64,000 bases of DNA, taken from contig NZ_JAAMRF010000003.1 in NCBI RefSeq assembly GCF_013522725.1, positions 124,001-188,000 of the forward strand, written 5' to 3'. A program made the position numbers and the translations under genes. This document shows, piece by piece, positions 1-10,454 of the stretch (positions are counted from its first letter, which is position 1; every line of letters begins with the position of its first letter). The DNA comes from Stutzerimonas azotifigens (GTDB lineage: Bacteria; Pseudomonadota; Gammaproteobacteria; Pseudomonadales; Pseudomonadaceae). Under the pieces are notes generated by a model, which ran no database searches, was not told the origin of the DNA, and saw only the letters and a list, made by a program, of their open reading frames with translations.

Positions 1-564
1 CAGGCGTTCACGCTGGGTATCGAGCAGTCCCTGGGCCTGACCTCCACCGAGGATACCCGGCAGCATCTGGCTCAGGCTGTCGGCGGCTACGCCGGCCAGC
101 GCCAGACTGACTTCGGCACCGGCCTCGGTGGCTGGCACGGCCTGGGCGAGATGGCGAATCAGCAGCTGGCGGTTGCTGCCCGCCTCCAGGCGGGGCAGGC
201 CACCGGCATACTTGTCCAGTTGCTCGCGGCGACCGGCCAGCACCTCGGCGGATACGATCTTGCGCCCCAGCGGGGACTGGTAGAACTCGAGTGCCGGCTG
301 TGGGTCGGCGAGGTTGCTACGCAATGCCTGCAACGCGCGGTTGTCCATGGCCTGCGGCGCGAAGCGCTGATTGCTGTTGTTGACCAGGGTCTTGAACACC
401 GCCGGTGGAAGCGTCTGCTGGTAGCGCTGCTGAGCGGAGGTGAGTGCATCGGCGAAGTTGGCGCGCTGATCGGGCCAACCGGCGGTTTCGTACAGTTCCT
501 GGTGGGCGTCGGCAAAGCTGTAAAGGCTGAAGGCGAACAACGCACAAGCTAAAAGGACGCGCAT
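1..564 (-). CDS. Secreted hypothetical protein, 3' end outside window
   Basis: An open frame runs from an ATG at 564 to the window edge with no stop, so only the first 188 residues are visible. The N-terminus (MRVLLACALFAFSLYSFADA) is a clear Sec signal peptide. The rest is rich in Gln, Ala and Leu and predicted helical, and includes FYQSPLGRKIVSAEV. This resembles the small periplasmic DUF2059-type proteins of pseudomonads, but I do not recognise it firmly and give no function. It is divergent from the oxygenase gene on the other strand, with about 110 bases between the start codons. Confidence 0.6.
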   Translation of the reverse strand, partial: MRVLLACALFAFSLYSFADAHQELYETAGWPDQRANFADALTSAQQRYQQTLPPAVFKTLVNNSNQRFAPQAMDNRALQALRSNLADPQPALEFYQSPLGRKIVSAEVLAGRREQLDKYAGGLPRLEAGSNRQLLIRHLAQAVPATEAGAEVSLALAGVAADSLSQMLPGILGGGQAQGLLDTQRERL

Positions 565-673
565 GGGAACTCCTGTCTGGCGGGCATTTTATTTTCGGTG
601 CCCCGGCGGCTGCTTGTCGAGGCTGGATTGGGGCGCTGATAGACTGTGCCGAGGCCTTTCGGAGTCTGCACCC

Positions 674-1276
674 TTGTCTTTCTCTGTCATCATCGACGAC
701 CTCGCCGCGCGGGGATGGTCGTTGCAGCAAGCGTTCCTGTCCTCTGATCTGACCGCCGATCTGGCCGTCGAGTGCCGCACACGCGAGGCCGAAGGCGCCT
801 TGCGCCCGGCAGGCATCGGTCGGGGTGATGGGGTTACGGTGCTCGAAGGCATCCGCGGCGACCACATCCAGTGGCTCGAACCAGGCCAATCCGATCCCAC
901 CGATGCCTATCTCGATCTGATGGAGCAGCTGCGGCAGACGCTCAACCGCGAGCTTTTCTTGGGCCTCGAGGACTATGAGTGCCATTTCGCGCTCTATCCG
1001 CCCGGCGCGTTCTACAAGACGCATCTAGACCGCTTTCGCGACGACGATCGCCGTGCGGTGACCACCGCCCTGTACCTCAACCCGGACTGGCAGCCCGAGC
1101 ATGGTGGCGAGCTGCGTATGCATTTCAGCGATGCGCCGGCGCTGGATGTGGCGCCGACGGGTGGCACGTTGGTGGTATTCCTCTCCGGCGAAGTGCCCCA
1201 TGAAGTGCTGCCGACCCGCTGCGAGCGCCTGTCGCTGACCGGCTGGTTTCGCCGCCGCGCCCCCGAGCCGCTCTGA
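674..1276 (+). CDS. 2OG-Fe(II) dioxygenase (SM-20/PKHD type)
   Basis: Predicted Fe(II)/2-oxoglutarate-dependent dioxygenase of about 200 residues, probably a hydroxylase of unknown substrate. The iron triad is visible: His117-x-Asp119 (in THLDRF) and His176 (in PHEVLP). Arg185 (in ERLSLTGW) is the expected 2-oxoglutarate ligand. The frame stays open further upstream, but a TTG at 674 preceded by GGAG about 10 bases away gives the start MSFSVIIDDLAARGW that fits the family; the upstream extension looks like shadow sequence. It is a single gene convergent with dctM, with a terminator hairpin between them. Confidence 0.85.
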   Translation: MSFSVIIDDLAARGWSLQQAFLSSDLTADLAVECRTREAEGALRPAGIGRGDGVTVLEGIRGDHIQWLEPGQSDPTDAYLDLMEQLRQTLNRELFLGLEDYECHFALYPPGAFYKTHLDRFRDDDRRAVTTALYLNPDWQPEHGGELRMHFSDAPALDVAPTGGTLVVFLSGEVPHEVLPTRCERLSLTGWFRRRAPEPL

Positions 1277-1293
1277 CCGGCGCTTTTTCACAG

Positions 1294-1322
1294 GCAAAAA
1301 AAGCCCGGCACTTGGCCGGGCT
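1294..1322 (-). terminator. Rho-independent terminator after dctM
   Basis: A perfect 8-bp stem (AGCCCGGC at 1302-1309, GCCGGGCT at 1315-1322) with a 5-base loop is followed, on the minus strand, by a run of seven T. It lies just past the dctM stop and ends the dctPQM transcript. Confidence 0.9.
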
Positions 1323-1338
1323 GAAAGAATTACTTGTG

Positions 1339-2619
1339 CTACATACCCAGCATGTTGGGCAGGCTCATCGAGATCGCCGGCACGTAGGTGATGATGATCA
1401 GGAAGCTCAGCATCATTGCCAGCCATGGCAGCACGGCGCGGATCACCTGGGTCACCGGCATGCCCGTCACCGCCGAGGCGACGAACAGGTTCAACCCCAC
1501 CGGCGGTGTGATCAGACCGATTTCCATGTTCACCACCATGATGATGCCCAGGTGGATCGGATCGATCCCCAGCTGCATGGCGATCGGGAACAGGATCGGC
1601 GCGAGGATCAGGATGATCGCCGACGGCTCCATGAAGGCACCGGCTATCAGCAGCACGATGTTCACCACCAGCAGGAACATCCAGGGCTGCAGACCGGCCT
1701 CGATTACCCAGGCGGTGATCGCCTGCGGAATCTGCTCGGTAGTCAGCACGTGGGCGAACAGCATGGCGTTGGCGATGATGAACATCAGCATGATGCTCAG
1801 TTTGCCGGATTCGAGGAGCACCTTCGGACAGTCGCGGATGCGCAGGTCCTTGTAGACGAACAGCGCGACGAAAGCCGAATACACCGCCGCCACGGCCGCG
1901 GCCTCGGTGGGGGTGAACATGCCCGAGTAGATACCGCCGAGGATGACCACCATCAGCAGCAGGCCCCAAACGGCCTTGCGTGCGGCGGTGAGCCATTCAC
2001 GGAAGGTCGCGCGCGGCAGTGCGGGGAGGTTTTTCTTCACCGCGATGATGTAGATCGCAATCATCAGCGCAAGGCCAAGCATGATGCCCGGCACGACGCC
2101 GGCCATGAACAGCTTGCCGACCGAGGTCTCGGTGGCGGCGGCGTAGACCACCATCACCACCGACGGCGGGATCAGGATGCCCAGCGTACCGGCGTTACAG
2201 ACGATGCCGGCGCCGAAAGCCTGCGGATAGCCGGAGCGCACCATGCCGGCGATGGCGATCGAGCCCACTGCAGCCACAGTTGCAGGCGAGGAGCCTGACA
2301 GCGCAGCGAACAGCATGCACGCCAGCACCGCGCCGATGGCCAGGCCGCCACGGATGTGGCCGACGCAGGCGTTGGCGAAGTCGATCAGGCGACGAGCCAC
2401 GCCACCGGTGGTCATGAAGGCACCGGCGAGCAGGAAGAACGGAATCGCCAGCAGGGTGTAGTGCTCGGAGGTCTCGAACAGCTTGATCGCCAGCGAGCGC
2501 ACCGAGTCGGGGCTGAAGAAGATGATCGTCATCGAGCCGGCGAGGCCCAGGGAGATGGCCACCGGCACGCCGATGAACATCAGCGCGAACAGCGCGACGA
2601 AAAGGAACAGGATGGTCAT
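1339..2619 (-). CDS. dctM: C4-dicarboxylate TRAP transporter, large permease DctM
   Basis: This is the large membrane subunit (426 residues) of a tripartite ATP-independent periplasmic transporter. It couples sodium-driven transport of dicarboxylates such as succinate, fumarate and malate delivered by DctP. The whole protein is hydrophobic, with about 12 membrane segments. Family signatures are visible: FFLLAGAFMTTGGVA near residue 60, GILIPPSVVMVVYA near 150, and a second, equivalent GLITPPVGLNLFVA near 360. It overlaps dctQ by four bases (ATGA), so the two permease subunits are translationally coupled. Last gene of the dctP-dctQ-dctM unit; a terminator follows. Confidence 0.95.
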   Translation of the reverse strand: MTILFLFVALFALMFIGVPVAISLGLAGSMTIIFFSPDSVRSLAIKLFETSEHYTLLAIPFFLLAGAFMTTGGVARRLIDFANACVGHIRGGLAIGAVLACMLFAALSGSSPATVAAVGSIAIAGMVRSGYPQAFGAGIVCNAGTLGILIPPSVVMVVYAAATETSVGKLFMAGVVPGIMLGLALMIAIYIIAVKKNLPALPRATFREWLTAARKAVWGLLLMVVILGGIYSGMFTPTEAAAVAAVYSAFVALFVYKDLRIRDCPKVLLESGKLSIMLMFIIANAMLFAHVLTTEQIPQAITAWVIEAGLQPWMFLLVVNIVLLIAGAFMEPSAIILILAPILFPIAMQLGIDPIHLGIIMVVNMEIGLITPPVGLNLFVASAVTGMPVTQVIRAVLPWLAMMLSFLIIITYVPAISMSLPNMLGM

Positions 2620-3260
2620 TTGTGCAGCTCCTCCTGATCGCCACCGAGCTTGGCGGCCTCGGCGGCTTCGTCAGCCAGGCCGAGACCAGTCTGCTGGTTG
2701 CGCAGGATGCGTACGAGAATCTCGGCGAAACGGATGAACACCAGGGCAAAGCCGATGGGAACGATCATCCCGATATGCCACTGCTTGACGCCAATGTGGC
2801 CGAGGTCTTCAGCACCGATGTTGGCGATGAACAGGGTCTGGATCCACTCGAAGCTGGCAATCGTCAGCAGGGCGGCATAGCCGAGGCAGATCAGACAAGC
2901 GATCAGACCGATGACACGCTGCACGGGTCGCGAGGCGAGCTTGACCAGTGCATCGACGCCGATGTGGCCTGCGGTGCGCACGCCATAGGCCAAGCCGAAG
3001 AAGATCAGCCAGCCGAACAGCGCCTTGGTCAGCGCGGTGCTCCAGGTCATGGACTGAGCGAGGCCGATGATGAAGTCGCCGATGGCGAAGAGGAATTCGC
3101 TGGCGCCCTCGAACTTGTCGCCAAGGTCGTAGAAAAGGGTGTAGAGGTTATTGAGGATGACGTAAACGAAGGTCACCAGCGTCATGGCGGCCAGAAGGAA
3201 GGCAATGAACCCTTCCTCGAAGTGGTCCCAGACGCGCCGAAGGGCGTTCATGGATGACAT
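2616..3260 (-). CDS. dctQ: C4-dicarboxylate TRAP transporter, small permease DctQ
   Basis: Small membrane subunit (214 residues) of the same TRAP transporter. Four hydrophobic segments are visible (about residues 15-35, 75-95, 115-135 and 160-180), typical of DctQ. It pairs with DctM to form the transport channel. The C-terminus carries an acidic soluble tail (about 25 residues ending GGDQEELHK). It lies 227 bases downstream of dctP; the gap contains a hairpin that may set the higher DctP level relative to the permease. Confidence 0.93.
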   Translation of the reverse strand: MSSMNALRRVWDHFEEGFIAFLLAAMTLVTFVYVILNNLYTLFYDLGDKFEGASEFLFAIGDFIIGLAQSMTWSTALTKALFGWLIFFGLAYGVRTAGHIGVDALVKLASRPVQRVIGLIACLICLGYAALLTIASFEWIQTLFIANIGAEDLGHIGVKQWHIGMIVPIGFALVFIRFAEILVRILRNQQTGLGLADEAAEAAKLGGDQEELHK

Positions 3261-3452
3261 CTCCTGATGGACTAGCTGTTTGCGGAGCGAAAGGCACGAG
3301 CCGTGCGCGTGGCACCGACCGTAGCCGGCAGACAGATCAATGAAACTTTTTTGTCATCGACCAGGCCGGGGGCCTGAGCTGGCGCCGCCGCGGATGACTG
3401 GTGCGTTACGCTTTTTTCACTGGCTGTCGATGTTGCGTTAGGTATGCGAAGA

Positions 3453-3469
3453 GGCCCGCGATGCGGACC
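3453..3469 (-). other. Hairpin in the dctP-dctQ gap
   Basis: On the transcript, GGTCCGC and GCGGGCC pair across a 3-base loop with one G-U pair, about 20 bases after the dctP stop. There is no U-run, so this is more likely an mRNA-stabilising or attenuating structure than a full terminator. Confidence 0.5.
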
Positions 3470-3487
3470 CCTTTGCCAAGGCTAGTA

Positions 3488-4853
<1,366 letters not shown>

Positions 4854-6245
4854 CTATTCGCCATCGTCCGGCGAGGTTCCGCCAGGATCGGTAAAGCTCA
4901 GGCCATGTTTGCGTAGCCGGTCGTGCAGGGTCTTGCGCGGCAGCCCCAGCGCCTCGGCGACGCTGCGCAGCGAACTGTGCGGGCGCGCCAGTTCGGCAGC
5001 GATCAGCGCACGCTCGTAGGCCTCGACCTGATCCCCCAGGTTGCTCGCCACGCTCTGTTCCGGAGCGGGCGCGACATCGTCGTGCTCGAGGCCCAGGTCC
5101 AGGCCGAGGGCGAAACGCTCGGCGGCGTTCTGCAGTTCGCGCACGTTACCTGGCCAGCGGTGGCGCAGCAGGAGTGCACGTTGCTCGGGCGCGAGGGTAC
5201 GCAGGGGCAGGCCGTGGCGACCGGCCGCCGCCTCGGCGAAATACTGGAACAGAAACAGCACGTCGCCGTTGCGCTCGCGCAGCGGCGGGATGCGCAGGGG
5301 CGCGACATTGAGGCGGTAATAGAGGTCGGCGCGGAAACGCCCCTGGTCGGCGGCGTGGCGCAGGTCTTCCTTGGTGGCGGCGATGACCCGGATATCCAGC
5401 GGCATCGACTGATTGCCACCCAGACGTTCGACCACCCGCTCCTGTAGCAGGCGCAGCAGCTTGACCTGAACCTCCAGGCTCATGCTTTCGATCTCGTCGA
5501 GAAACAGGGTGCCGCCGTTGGCGAACTCGAACTTGCCGATGCGCCGTTTCTGCGCGCCGGTGAAGGCGCCCGCCTCGTGACCGAACAATTCGCTCTCGAC
5601 CACCGACTCGGCCAGCGCACCGGCGTTGATCGCCACGAAGGGGCCGGCGCGGCGGTTGGACAGGTCGTGCAGCGCGCGCGCCACCACTTCCTTGCCCGAG
5701 CCGGTTTCGCCGAGGATCAGCACGTCGGCCTGGGTGCTGGCCAGGGCGCCAATCTGCTCGCGCAGGCGTTGCACTGCTGACGAATGGCCGAGCAGACGCG
5801 TCGAGAGCTCCTGGCGGTCGGACAGGGCCAGGCGCAGGCTGCGGTTGTCCAGCACCAGCTGGCGCAGGGCGAGGGCGCGTCGCACACTTTCGAGCAGCGC
5901 CTCGCTGGGAAAGGGTTTCTCCAGAAAGTCGTAGGCCCCGGCGCGCATCGCCTGCACCGCCAGCGGCACGTCGCCGTGGCCGGTGATCAGCAGCACCGGC
6001 AGCTCGGCGTCGCGGGCATGCAGCTGTTCGAGCAGGGTCAGGCCGTCGACGCCGGGCATGCGGATGTCGCTGATCACCACCCCCGGCCAGTCGGCAGGCA
6101 GCTGCGCCGCGAGGTTGCGTGCATCGCCCAGGCTCACCACACGAAGGCCGGCGAGGTCGAGGGTCTGGCTCAACGCCTTGCGCAGGTGCGCATCGTCGTC
6201 GATCAGCACCACCTGCGCCTGGTTGTCGATCTGGCTGCCGATCAT
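4854..6245 (-). CDS. dctD: Sigma-54 response regulator DctD
   Basis: NtrC-family transcriptional activator (463 residues) that responds to DctB and drives RpoN-dependent dctPQM transcription. The receiver domain (about 12-125) has the acidic pocket DDD at 16-18 and phospho-acceptor Asp60 (VVISDIRMPG). The AAA+ domain (about 150-390) has Walker A GETGSGKE near 179 and the sigma-54 contact loop GAFTGA at 226-231. A Fis-type helix-turn-helix ends the protein (RSVAEALGLPRKTLHDRLRK). The frame is open far upstream, but the ATG at 6245 overlaps the dctB stop (ATGA) and begins at the receiver domain. Confidence 0.95.
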   Translation of the reverse strand: MIGSQIDNQAQVVLIDDDAHLRKALSQTLDLAGLRVVSLGDARNLAAQLPADWPGVVISDIRMPGVDGLTLLEQLHARDAELPVLLITGHGDVPLAVQAMRAGAYDFLEKPFPSEALLESVRRALALRQLVLDNRSLRLALSDRQELSTRLLGHSSAVQRLREQIGALASTQADVLILGETGSGKEVVARALHDLSNRRAGPFVAINAGALAESVVESELFGHEAGAFTGAQKRRIGKFEFANGGTLFLDEIESMSLEVQVKLLRLLQERVVERLGGNQSMPLDIRVIAATKEDLRHAADQGRFRADLYYRLNVAPLRIPPLRERNGDVLFLFQYFAEAAAGRHGLPLRTLAPEQRALLLRHRWPGNVRELQNAAERFALGLDLGLEHDDVAPAPEQSVASNLGDQVEAYERALIAAELARPHSSLRSVAEALGLPRKTLHDRLRKHGLSFTDPGGTSPDDGE

Positions 6246-8050
6246 TGCAGAAGGTCCTCGGTTGGAAAGGCGACGGCGGCGCTGGCCGAGCGTAGCGTCA
6301 GGCGCAGCTCGGCGCCGCCGTCGCGATGGTTGCCCAGCGAAAGCTCCGCGTCCAGCGCGCGGATCAGGGTGTCGCAGATCGCCAGCCCCAGCCCCAATCC
6401 CTGGGCGCTGGTCTTGGTAGTGAAGAAGGGTTCGCGGGCGCGCGCCAACGCTTCGTCGCTGAAGCCCGGGCCGTTGTCGCGCAAGGTCAGCATCACCCAC
6501 TGGTCGCGCTGCTCCGCACTGATCCAGATGCGGCGCGGCAAGCCCTTTTCGTTGAGCGCATCCAGGGCATTGGCCAGCAGGTTGGAGATGATCTGGCGCA
6601 GGCGTGTTTCGCCGGCCTCCACCCAGAGCGTGGCGTCCGGCAGATCGCGGATCAGCTCGACGCCCATCGCCTGACGCCGCTTGGCCAGCAGTGACAGCGC
6701 ATCGTCGATGGCGGGCTGCAGCGCTACCCGCTCGGGCGCATGCCGATCACGGCGGGCGAAGGCGCGCAGGTGGGCGATGATCGAGGCCATCCGCGCGGTC
6801 AGTTCGCTGATCAGCCGCAGGTTGTCGCGGGCTTCGTCGTTGCGACCGTGATCGAGCAGCACGCCGGCGTTATCGGCATAGCTGCGGATGGCCGCCAGCG
6901 GCTGGTTGAGCTCGTGGCTGATGCTCGCCGACATGGTACCCAGCGCCGACAGCTTGCCCGCCTGCAGGAGTTCGTCCTGCGCGCGCACCAGGTCCTGCTG
7001 CGCCTGTTCGCGTTCGAGCACTTCCTGTTTGAGACGGCTGTTGAGCGCTTCGAGGTCCTGGGTTCGCTCCTGCACGCGTAGCTCGAGCTGTCGCCGTGCC
7101 TGGGCGTCGTGGGAGAGGCGTTCGAGGAAGTGCCGACGCCGTTGCATCAGCAGCCCGATCCAGAGCAGCAGCGCCAGCAGGGTCGCGCCGCCGATGGCGA
7201 CCACGGTGCGGACCGGGCGGTCGATCAGACTGACCGGCGCGAGGATGCGTACCGTCCAGACGGTCTCCTTGAGTTCGCGGCTCTGGATCAGCCACTGGTC
7301 GGTGTCGAAGGCCAGGTGGCGCGGTTCGAGGGTCGGGTAGGGCTGGTGCCGCGCCAGCTCCTCACGTTCCTCGGCGTCGAGCGCGCGAGTGGCGCGAAAG
7401 CGCCAGTCGGGGTTGGAAGTAAGAATCACCACGCCATAGTTGTCGGTGACCAGCAGCTGCTCCGGCGTGTTGCCCCAGAGCCGCTCCGTGTGGTCCAGGT
7501 CGACCTTGACCACCATGACCCCGATCACCTCGTTGCCCTCGTGGACGGCCGCGCCGAAGTAGTAGCCACGCTTGCCGGAGGTGGTGCCGAGGCCGAAGAA
7601 GCGTCCGAGCCGGCCGGCCTTGGCCTGGCGGAAGTAAGGGCGGAAGGCGAAGTTACGGTTGACGAAGCTGTCTTCGTCGGCCCAGTTGGACGCCGCGAGG
7701 GTGTTGCCTTGCGGGTCCATCAGATAAATGACGTCGGCGCCTGTCTCGTTGCGCAGCTGATTGAGCCGGCGGTTGGCGCGATCGAGCGCAGCGGGGTTGG
7801 TCGTTTCGAGCAACGCGTCGCGGACCTCGGGCAGCTCGCCGAGGATGCGCGGCAAGACTTCGTAACGGCGCAGCGAACCCAGCAGGTTGGCGACATAGAG
7901 GTCGAGGGTTTGCCGGTTCTGTTCGATCAGCTCGCTGCGGTAGTAACGCTCGGCCAGCTGCTCAAGGGGCCAGAGCATCGGCACCAGTATCAGGGCCAGC
8001 AGGGCCAGGCTGCGCCAGCGGGGGCGTCGGGGTATCAGGGGAAAGGTCAT
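6242..8050 (-). CDS. dctB: Sensor histidine kinase DctB
   Basis: Membrane sensor kinase (602 residues) of the C4-dicarboxylate two-component pair. Hydrophobic segments at about 14-30 and 283-302 enclose a periplasmic double-PAS sensor region typical of DctB. A coiled coil (about 310-365) connects to the H-box with phospho-acceptor His379 (SISHELNQPLAAIRSYA). The ATPase domain follows, with the N-box (IISNLLANALDAL) and the G boxes (LRDNGPGFS, GLGLGLAI). It is translationally coupled to dctD and lies upstream of it, so the sensor and regulator are co-transcribed. Confidence 0.95.
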   Translation of the reverse strand: MTFPLIPRRPRWRSLALLALILVPMLWPLEQLAERYYRSELIEQNRQTLDLYVANLLGSLRRYEVLPRILGELPEVRDALLETTNPAALDRANRRLNQLRNETGADVIYLMDPQGNTLAASNWADEDSFVNRNFAFRPYFRQAKAGRLGRFFGLGTTSGKRGYYFGAAVHEGNEVIGVMVVKVDLDHTERLWGNTPEQLLVTDNYGVVILTSNPDWRFRATRALDAEEREELARHQPYPTLEPRHLAFDTDQWLIQSRELKETVWTVRILAPVSLIDRPVRTVVAIGGATLLALLLWIGLLMQRRRHFLERLSHDAQARRQLELRVQERTQDLEALNSRLKQEVLEREQAQQDLVRAQDELLQAGKLSALGTMSASISHELNQPLAAIRSYADNAGVLLDHGRNDEARDNLRLISELTARMASIIAHLRAFARRDRHAPERVALQPAIDDALSLLAKRRQAMGVELIRDLPDATLWVEAGETRLRQIISNLLANALDALNEKGLPRRIWISAEQRDQWVMLTLRDNGPGFSDEALARAREPFFTTKTSAQGLGLGLAICDTLIRALDAELSLGNHRDGGAELRLTLRSASAAVAFPTEDLLQ

Positions 8051-8134
8051 GCATGCTGCGCCTGTAGGACTGGCGCATTATGCACGTTCGCCGGGACGGG
8101 CGGGACCGCCCGGTCGTCTTGCGCGGCGCGTCGG

Positions 8135-9043
8135 TCAGGCGTCCTGCCTGGCCGTCTCGGGTCTGGCCTCCAGGTTCCGCGGGGTAGCGAGGCATTGGTG
8201 CATGGCCGCTTCCCAGTCGGGCAGCTGGAGGTTCCAGGTCTGTTGCAGCAGGCTGCAGTCCAGACGGGAATTTAGGGGACGCTGGGCCGCGGTGGGGTAG
8301 TCCTTCGAGGCGATGGGGCTCACCTCGGCGCAGGCTTTGCCCTGCGCGCGCAGGTGTTCGCCGATGGCGCAGGCGAAGCCGTACCAGGAGGTCTCGCCCG
8401 TGGAGGTCAGATGGTACAGGCCCCAAGGGCCGCCTTTACCGTCGCGCCAGGCGAGCACCATCTGCCGGGTGACTTGCGCGAGCGTACCGGCCCAGGTTGG
8501 CGAGCCGATCTCGTCGGCGACCACCGAGAGGCGGTCGCGTTCCTGCAGCAGGCGCTGCATGGTCAACAGGAAGTTCTTGCCGTGCAGCGAGTAGACCCAG
8601 CTGGTGCGAAGCACCAGATACTGGCCGTCGACCGACTGGATCGCCCGTTCTCCGGCCAGCTTGCTGGCGCCATAGACACTCAATGGGTCGGGAGTGTCCT
8701 GCTCGGTATAGGGCGCAGGTTTGCGGCCGTTGAAAACGTAGTCGGTGGAGTAGTGGATCAAGGGTACGCCAAGGGTGGCCGCCTCCTCGGCGAGTACGCC
8801 GGGGCCGGTGGCATTGATGGCGAAGGCCTGCTCGCGGTTGTCTTCGGCGGCATCCACCGCGGTGTAGGCCGCGGTGTTGATGATCAGCTCCGGCCGCAGC
8901 CGACGGATCTGCTGGCGAACCTGTTCGGGGTCCGCCAGATCCAGTTCGGTGTGGCCGAGCGCAGTCACCTGCCCGTCACCGGCAAGTTCCAACTGCAGTT
9001 CGCGTGACAGCTGGCCCTGTTTACCGATGATCAGGATGTTCAT
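8135..9043 (-). CDS. rfbD: dTDP-4-dehydrorhamnose reductase
   Basis: This NADPH-dependent reductase (302 residues) performs the last step of dTDP-L-rhamnose synthesis, for LPS or rhamnolipid glycosylation. The Rossmann motif GKQGQLSREL is at about 8-17, and the SDR catalytic YGASKLAGE (Tyr-x3-Lys) lies near 130. The sequence NTAAYTAVDAAE and the RTSWVYS segment are typical of RmlD. The ATG at 9043 overlaps the rfbC stop by four bases. It is the last gene of a four-gene rhamnose operon transcribed rfbB-rfbA-rfbC-rfbD, an order that differs from the rmlBDAC order I recall for P. aeruginosa. Confidence 0.95.
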   Translation of the reverse strand: MNILIIGKQGQLSRELQLELAGDGQVTALGHTELDLADPEQVRQQIRRLRPELIINTAAYTAVDAAEDNREQAFAINATGPGVLAEEAATLGVPLIHYSTDYVFNGRKPAPYTEQDTPDPLSVYGASKLAGERAIQSVDGQYLVLRTSWVYSLHGKNFLLTMQRLLQERDRLSVVADEIGSPTWAGTLAQVTRQMVLAWRDGKGGPWGLYHLTSTGETSWYGFACAIGEHLRAQGKACAEVSPIASKDYPTAAQRPLNSRLDCSLLQQTWNLQLPDWEAAMHQCLATPRNLEARPETARQDA

Positions 9044-9585
9044 GCAAAGCACTCCGCCTCGCTGAGGGGCAAGCCGGCGACGTCTTTCGGGGACAGTTGC
9101 GGTGCCTGGTCGATGGGCCACTCGATGCCGAGCGCCGGGTCGTTCCAGAGCAGGCTGCGCTCGTACGCCGGTGCGTAGTAGTCGGTGGTCTTGTAGAGAA
9201 ATTCGGCCGTTTCGCTGAGCACCACGAAGCCGTGGGCGAAGCCCTCGGGAATCCAGAGCTGGCGGTGGCTCTCGGCGTTCAGGTGGATGCCGAACCACTT
9301 GCCGAAGGTCGGCGAGCTGCGGCGCAGGTCGACGGCGACGTCGAAGACTTCGCCAGCGACCACGCGCACCAGTTTCCCCTGGGGCTGCTGGATCTGATAA
9401 TGCAGGCCGCGCAGTACACCGCGCTGGGACTTGGAGTGGTTGTCCTGAACGAACTCGCGCTTGACGCCGGTGGCGTCTTCGAAGCGCGCGGCGTTGAAGC
9501 TTTCATAGAAAAACCCCCGCGCGTCACCGAACACCTTGGGTTCGATGACCAGCACACCGGGCAGGCTGGTCTCGATCACGTTCAT
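9040..9585 (-). CDS. rfbC: dTDP-4-dehydrorhamnose 3,5-epimerase
   Basis: Cupin-fold epimerase (181 residues) converting dTDP-4-keto-6-deoxyglucose to dTDP-4-keto-rhamnose. The catalytic His lies in VLRGLHYQ (about residue 62), and the segment [16 protein letters not shown] is a family signature. Also visible are [13 protein letters not shown] and the Tyr-containing YKTTDYYAP. Full family length. It overlaps both neighbours (rfbA upstream, rfbD downstream) by four bases, so all rhamnose genes are translationally coupled. Confidence 0.96.
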   Translation of the reverse strand: MNVIETSLPGVLVIEPKVFGDARGFFYESFNAARFEDATGVKREFVQDNHSKSQRGVLRGLHYQIQQPQGKLVRVVAGEVFDVAVDLRRSSPTFGKWFGIHLNAESHRQLWIPEGFAHGFVVLSETAEFLYKTTDYYAPAYERSLLWNDPALGIEWPIDQAPQLSPKDVAGLPLSEAECFA

Positions 9586-10454
9586 GCGTATTCCCCGGCG
9601 AGCTTGAACAGGTACTGGCCGTAACCGGTCTTGCCGAACAGGTCGGCGCGCGCGAGCAGCTGCTGATGATCGATCCAGCCGTTCTGGTAGGCGATTTCCT
9701 CGAGGCAGGCCACTTTCAGGCCTTGGCGGTGCTCGATGGTCTGCACGTACTGCGAGGCTTCGAGCAGGCTGTCGTGGGTGCCGGTATCGAGCCAGGCGAA
9801 GCCGCGGCCGAAGCGCTCGACGCGCAGGTCGCCGCGCTGCAGGTAGGCCATGTTGACGTCGGTGATCTCCAGCTCGCCGCGCGGCGAGGGCTTGATCGAC
9901 TTGGCGATCTGAACCACGTCATTGTCGTAGAAGTACAGGCCGGTGACGGCGAAGCTGGACTTAGGCTTCTTCGGCTTCTCCTCGATGGACAGGGCCTTGC
10001 CCGACTCGTCGAAGTCGATCACGCCAAAGCGCTCCGGATCCTTGACCCAGTAGCCGAACACCGTCGCGCCATCGGGCTGGCTCGCGGCGCGCTTGAGCTT
10101 CTCGGTGAAGTGCTGGCCATGGAAGATGTTGTCGCCCAGGATCAGGCACACAGAATCGTCGCCGATGAAGTCTTCGCCGATCAGGAAGGCCTGGGCCAGG
10201 CCGTCCGGAGAGGGCTGTTCGGCGTAGCTGAAGTTCACGCCGAACTGGCTGCCATCGCCCAGCAGGTTGCGGTACTGCGGCAGGTCGGTCGGGGTGGAAA
10301 TGACCAGAATGTCGCGAATCCCGGCCAGCATCAGCACCGAGATCGGGTAGTAGGCCATCGGCTTGTCGTAGATCGGCAGCAGCTGCTTGGATACGCCCAG
10401 GGTGATGGGGTGCAGGCGGGTGCCGGAGCCCCCGGCGAGGATGATTCCTTTCAT
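9582..10454 (-). CDS. rfbA: Glucose-1-phosphate thymidylyltransferase
   Basis: Nucleotidyltransferase (290 residues) that makes dTDP-glucose from glucose-1-phosphate and dTTP, the first committed and feedback-regulated step of dTDP-rhamnose synthesis. The N-terminal nucleotide loop [16 protein letters not shown] and [16 protein letters not shown] (with the catalytic Lys) are visible. [10 protein letters not shown] contains the metal-binding Asp. The length is typical of RmlA/RffH. It starts inside the end of rfbB (ATGA overlap) and overlaps rfbC. Confidence 0.96.
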   Translation of the reverse strand: MKGIILAGGSGTRLHPITLGVSKQLLPIYDKPMAYYPISVLMLAGIRDILVISTPTDLPQYRNLLGDGSQFGVNFSYAEQPSPDGLAQAFLIGEDFIGDDSVCLILGDNIFHGQHFTEKLKRAASQPDGATVFGYWVKDPERFGVIDFDESGKALSIEEKPKKPKSSFAVTGLYFYDNDVVQIAKSIKPSPRGELEITDVNMAYLQRGDLRVERFGRGFAWLDTGTHDSLLEASQYVQTIEHRQGLKVACLEEIAYQNGWIDHQQLLARADLFGKTGYGQYLFKLAGEYA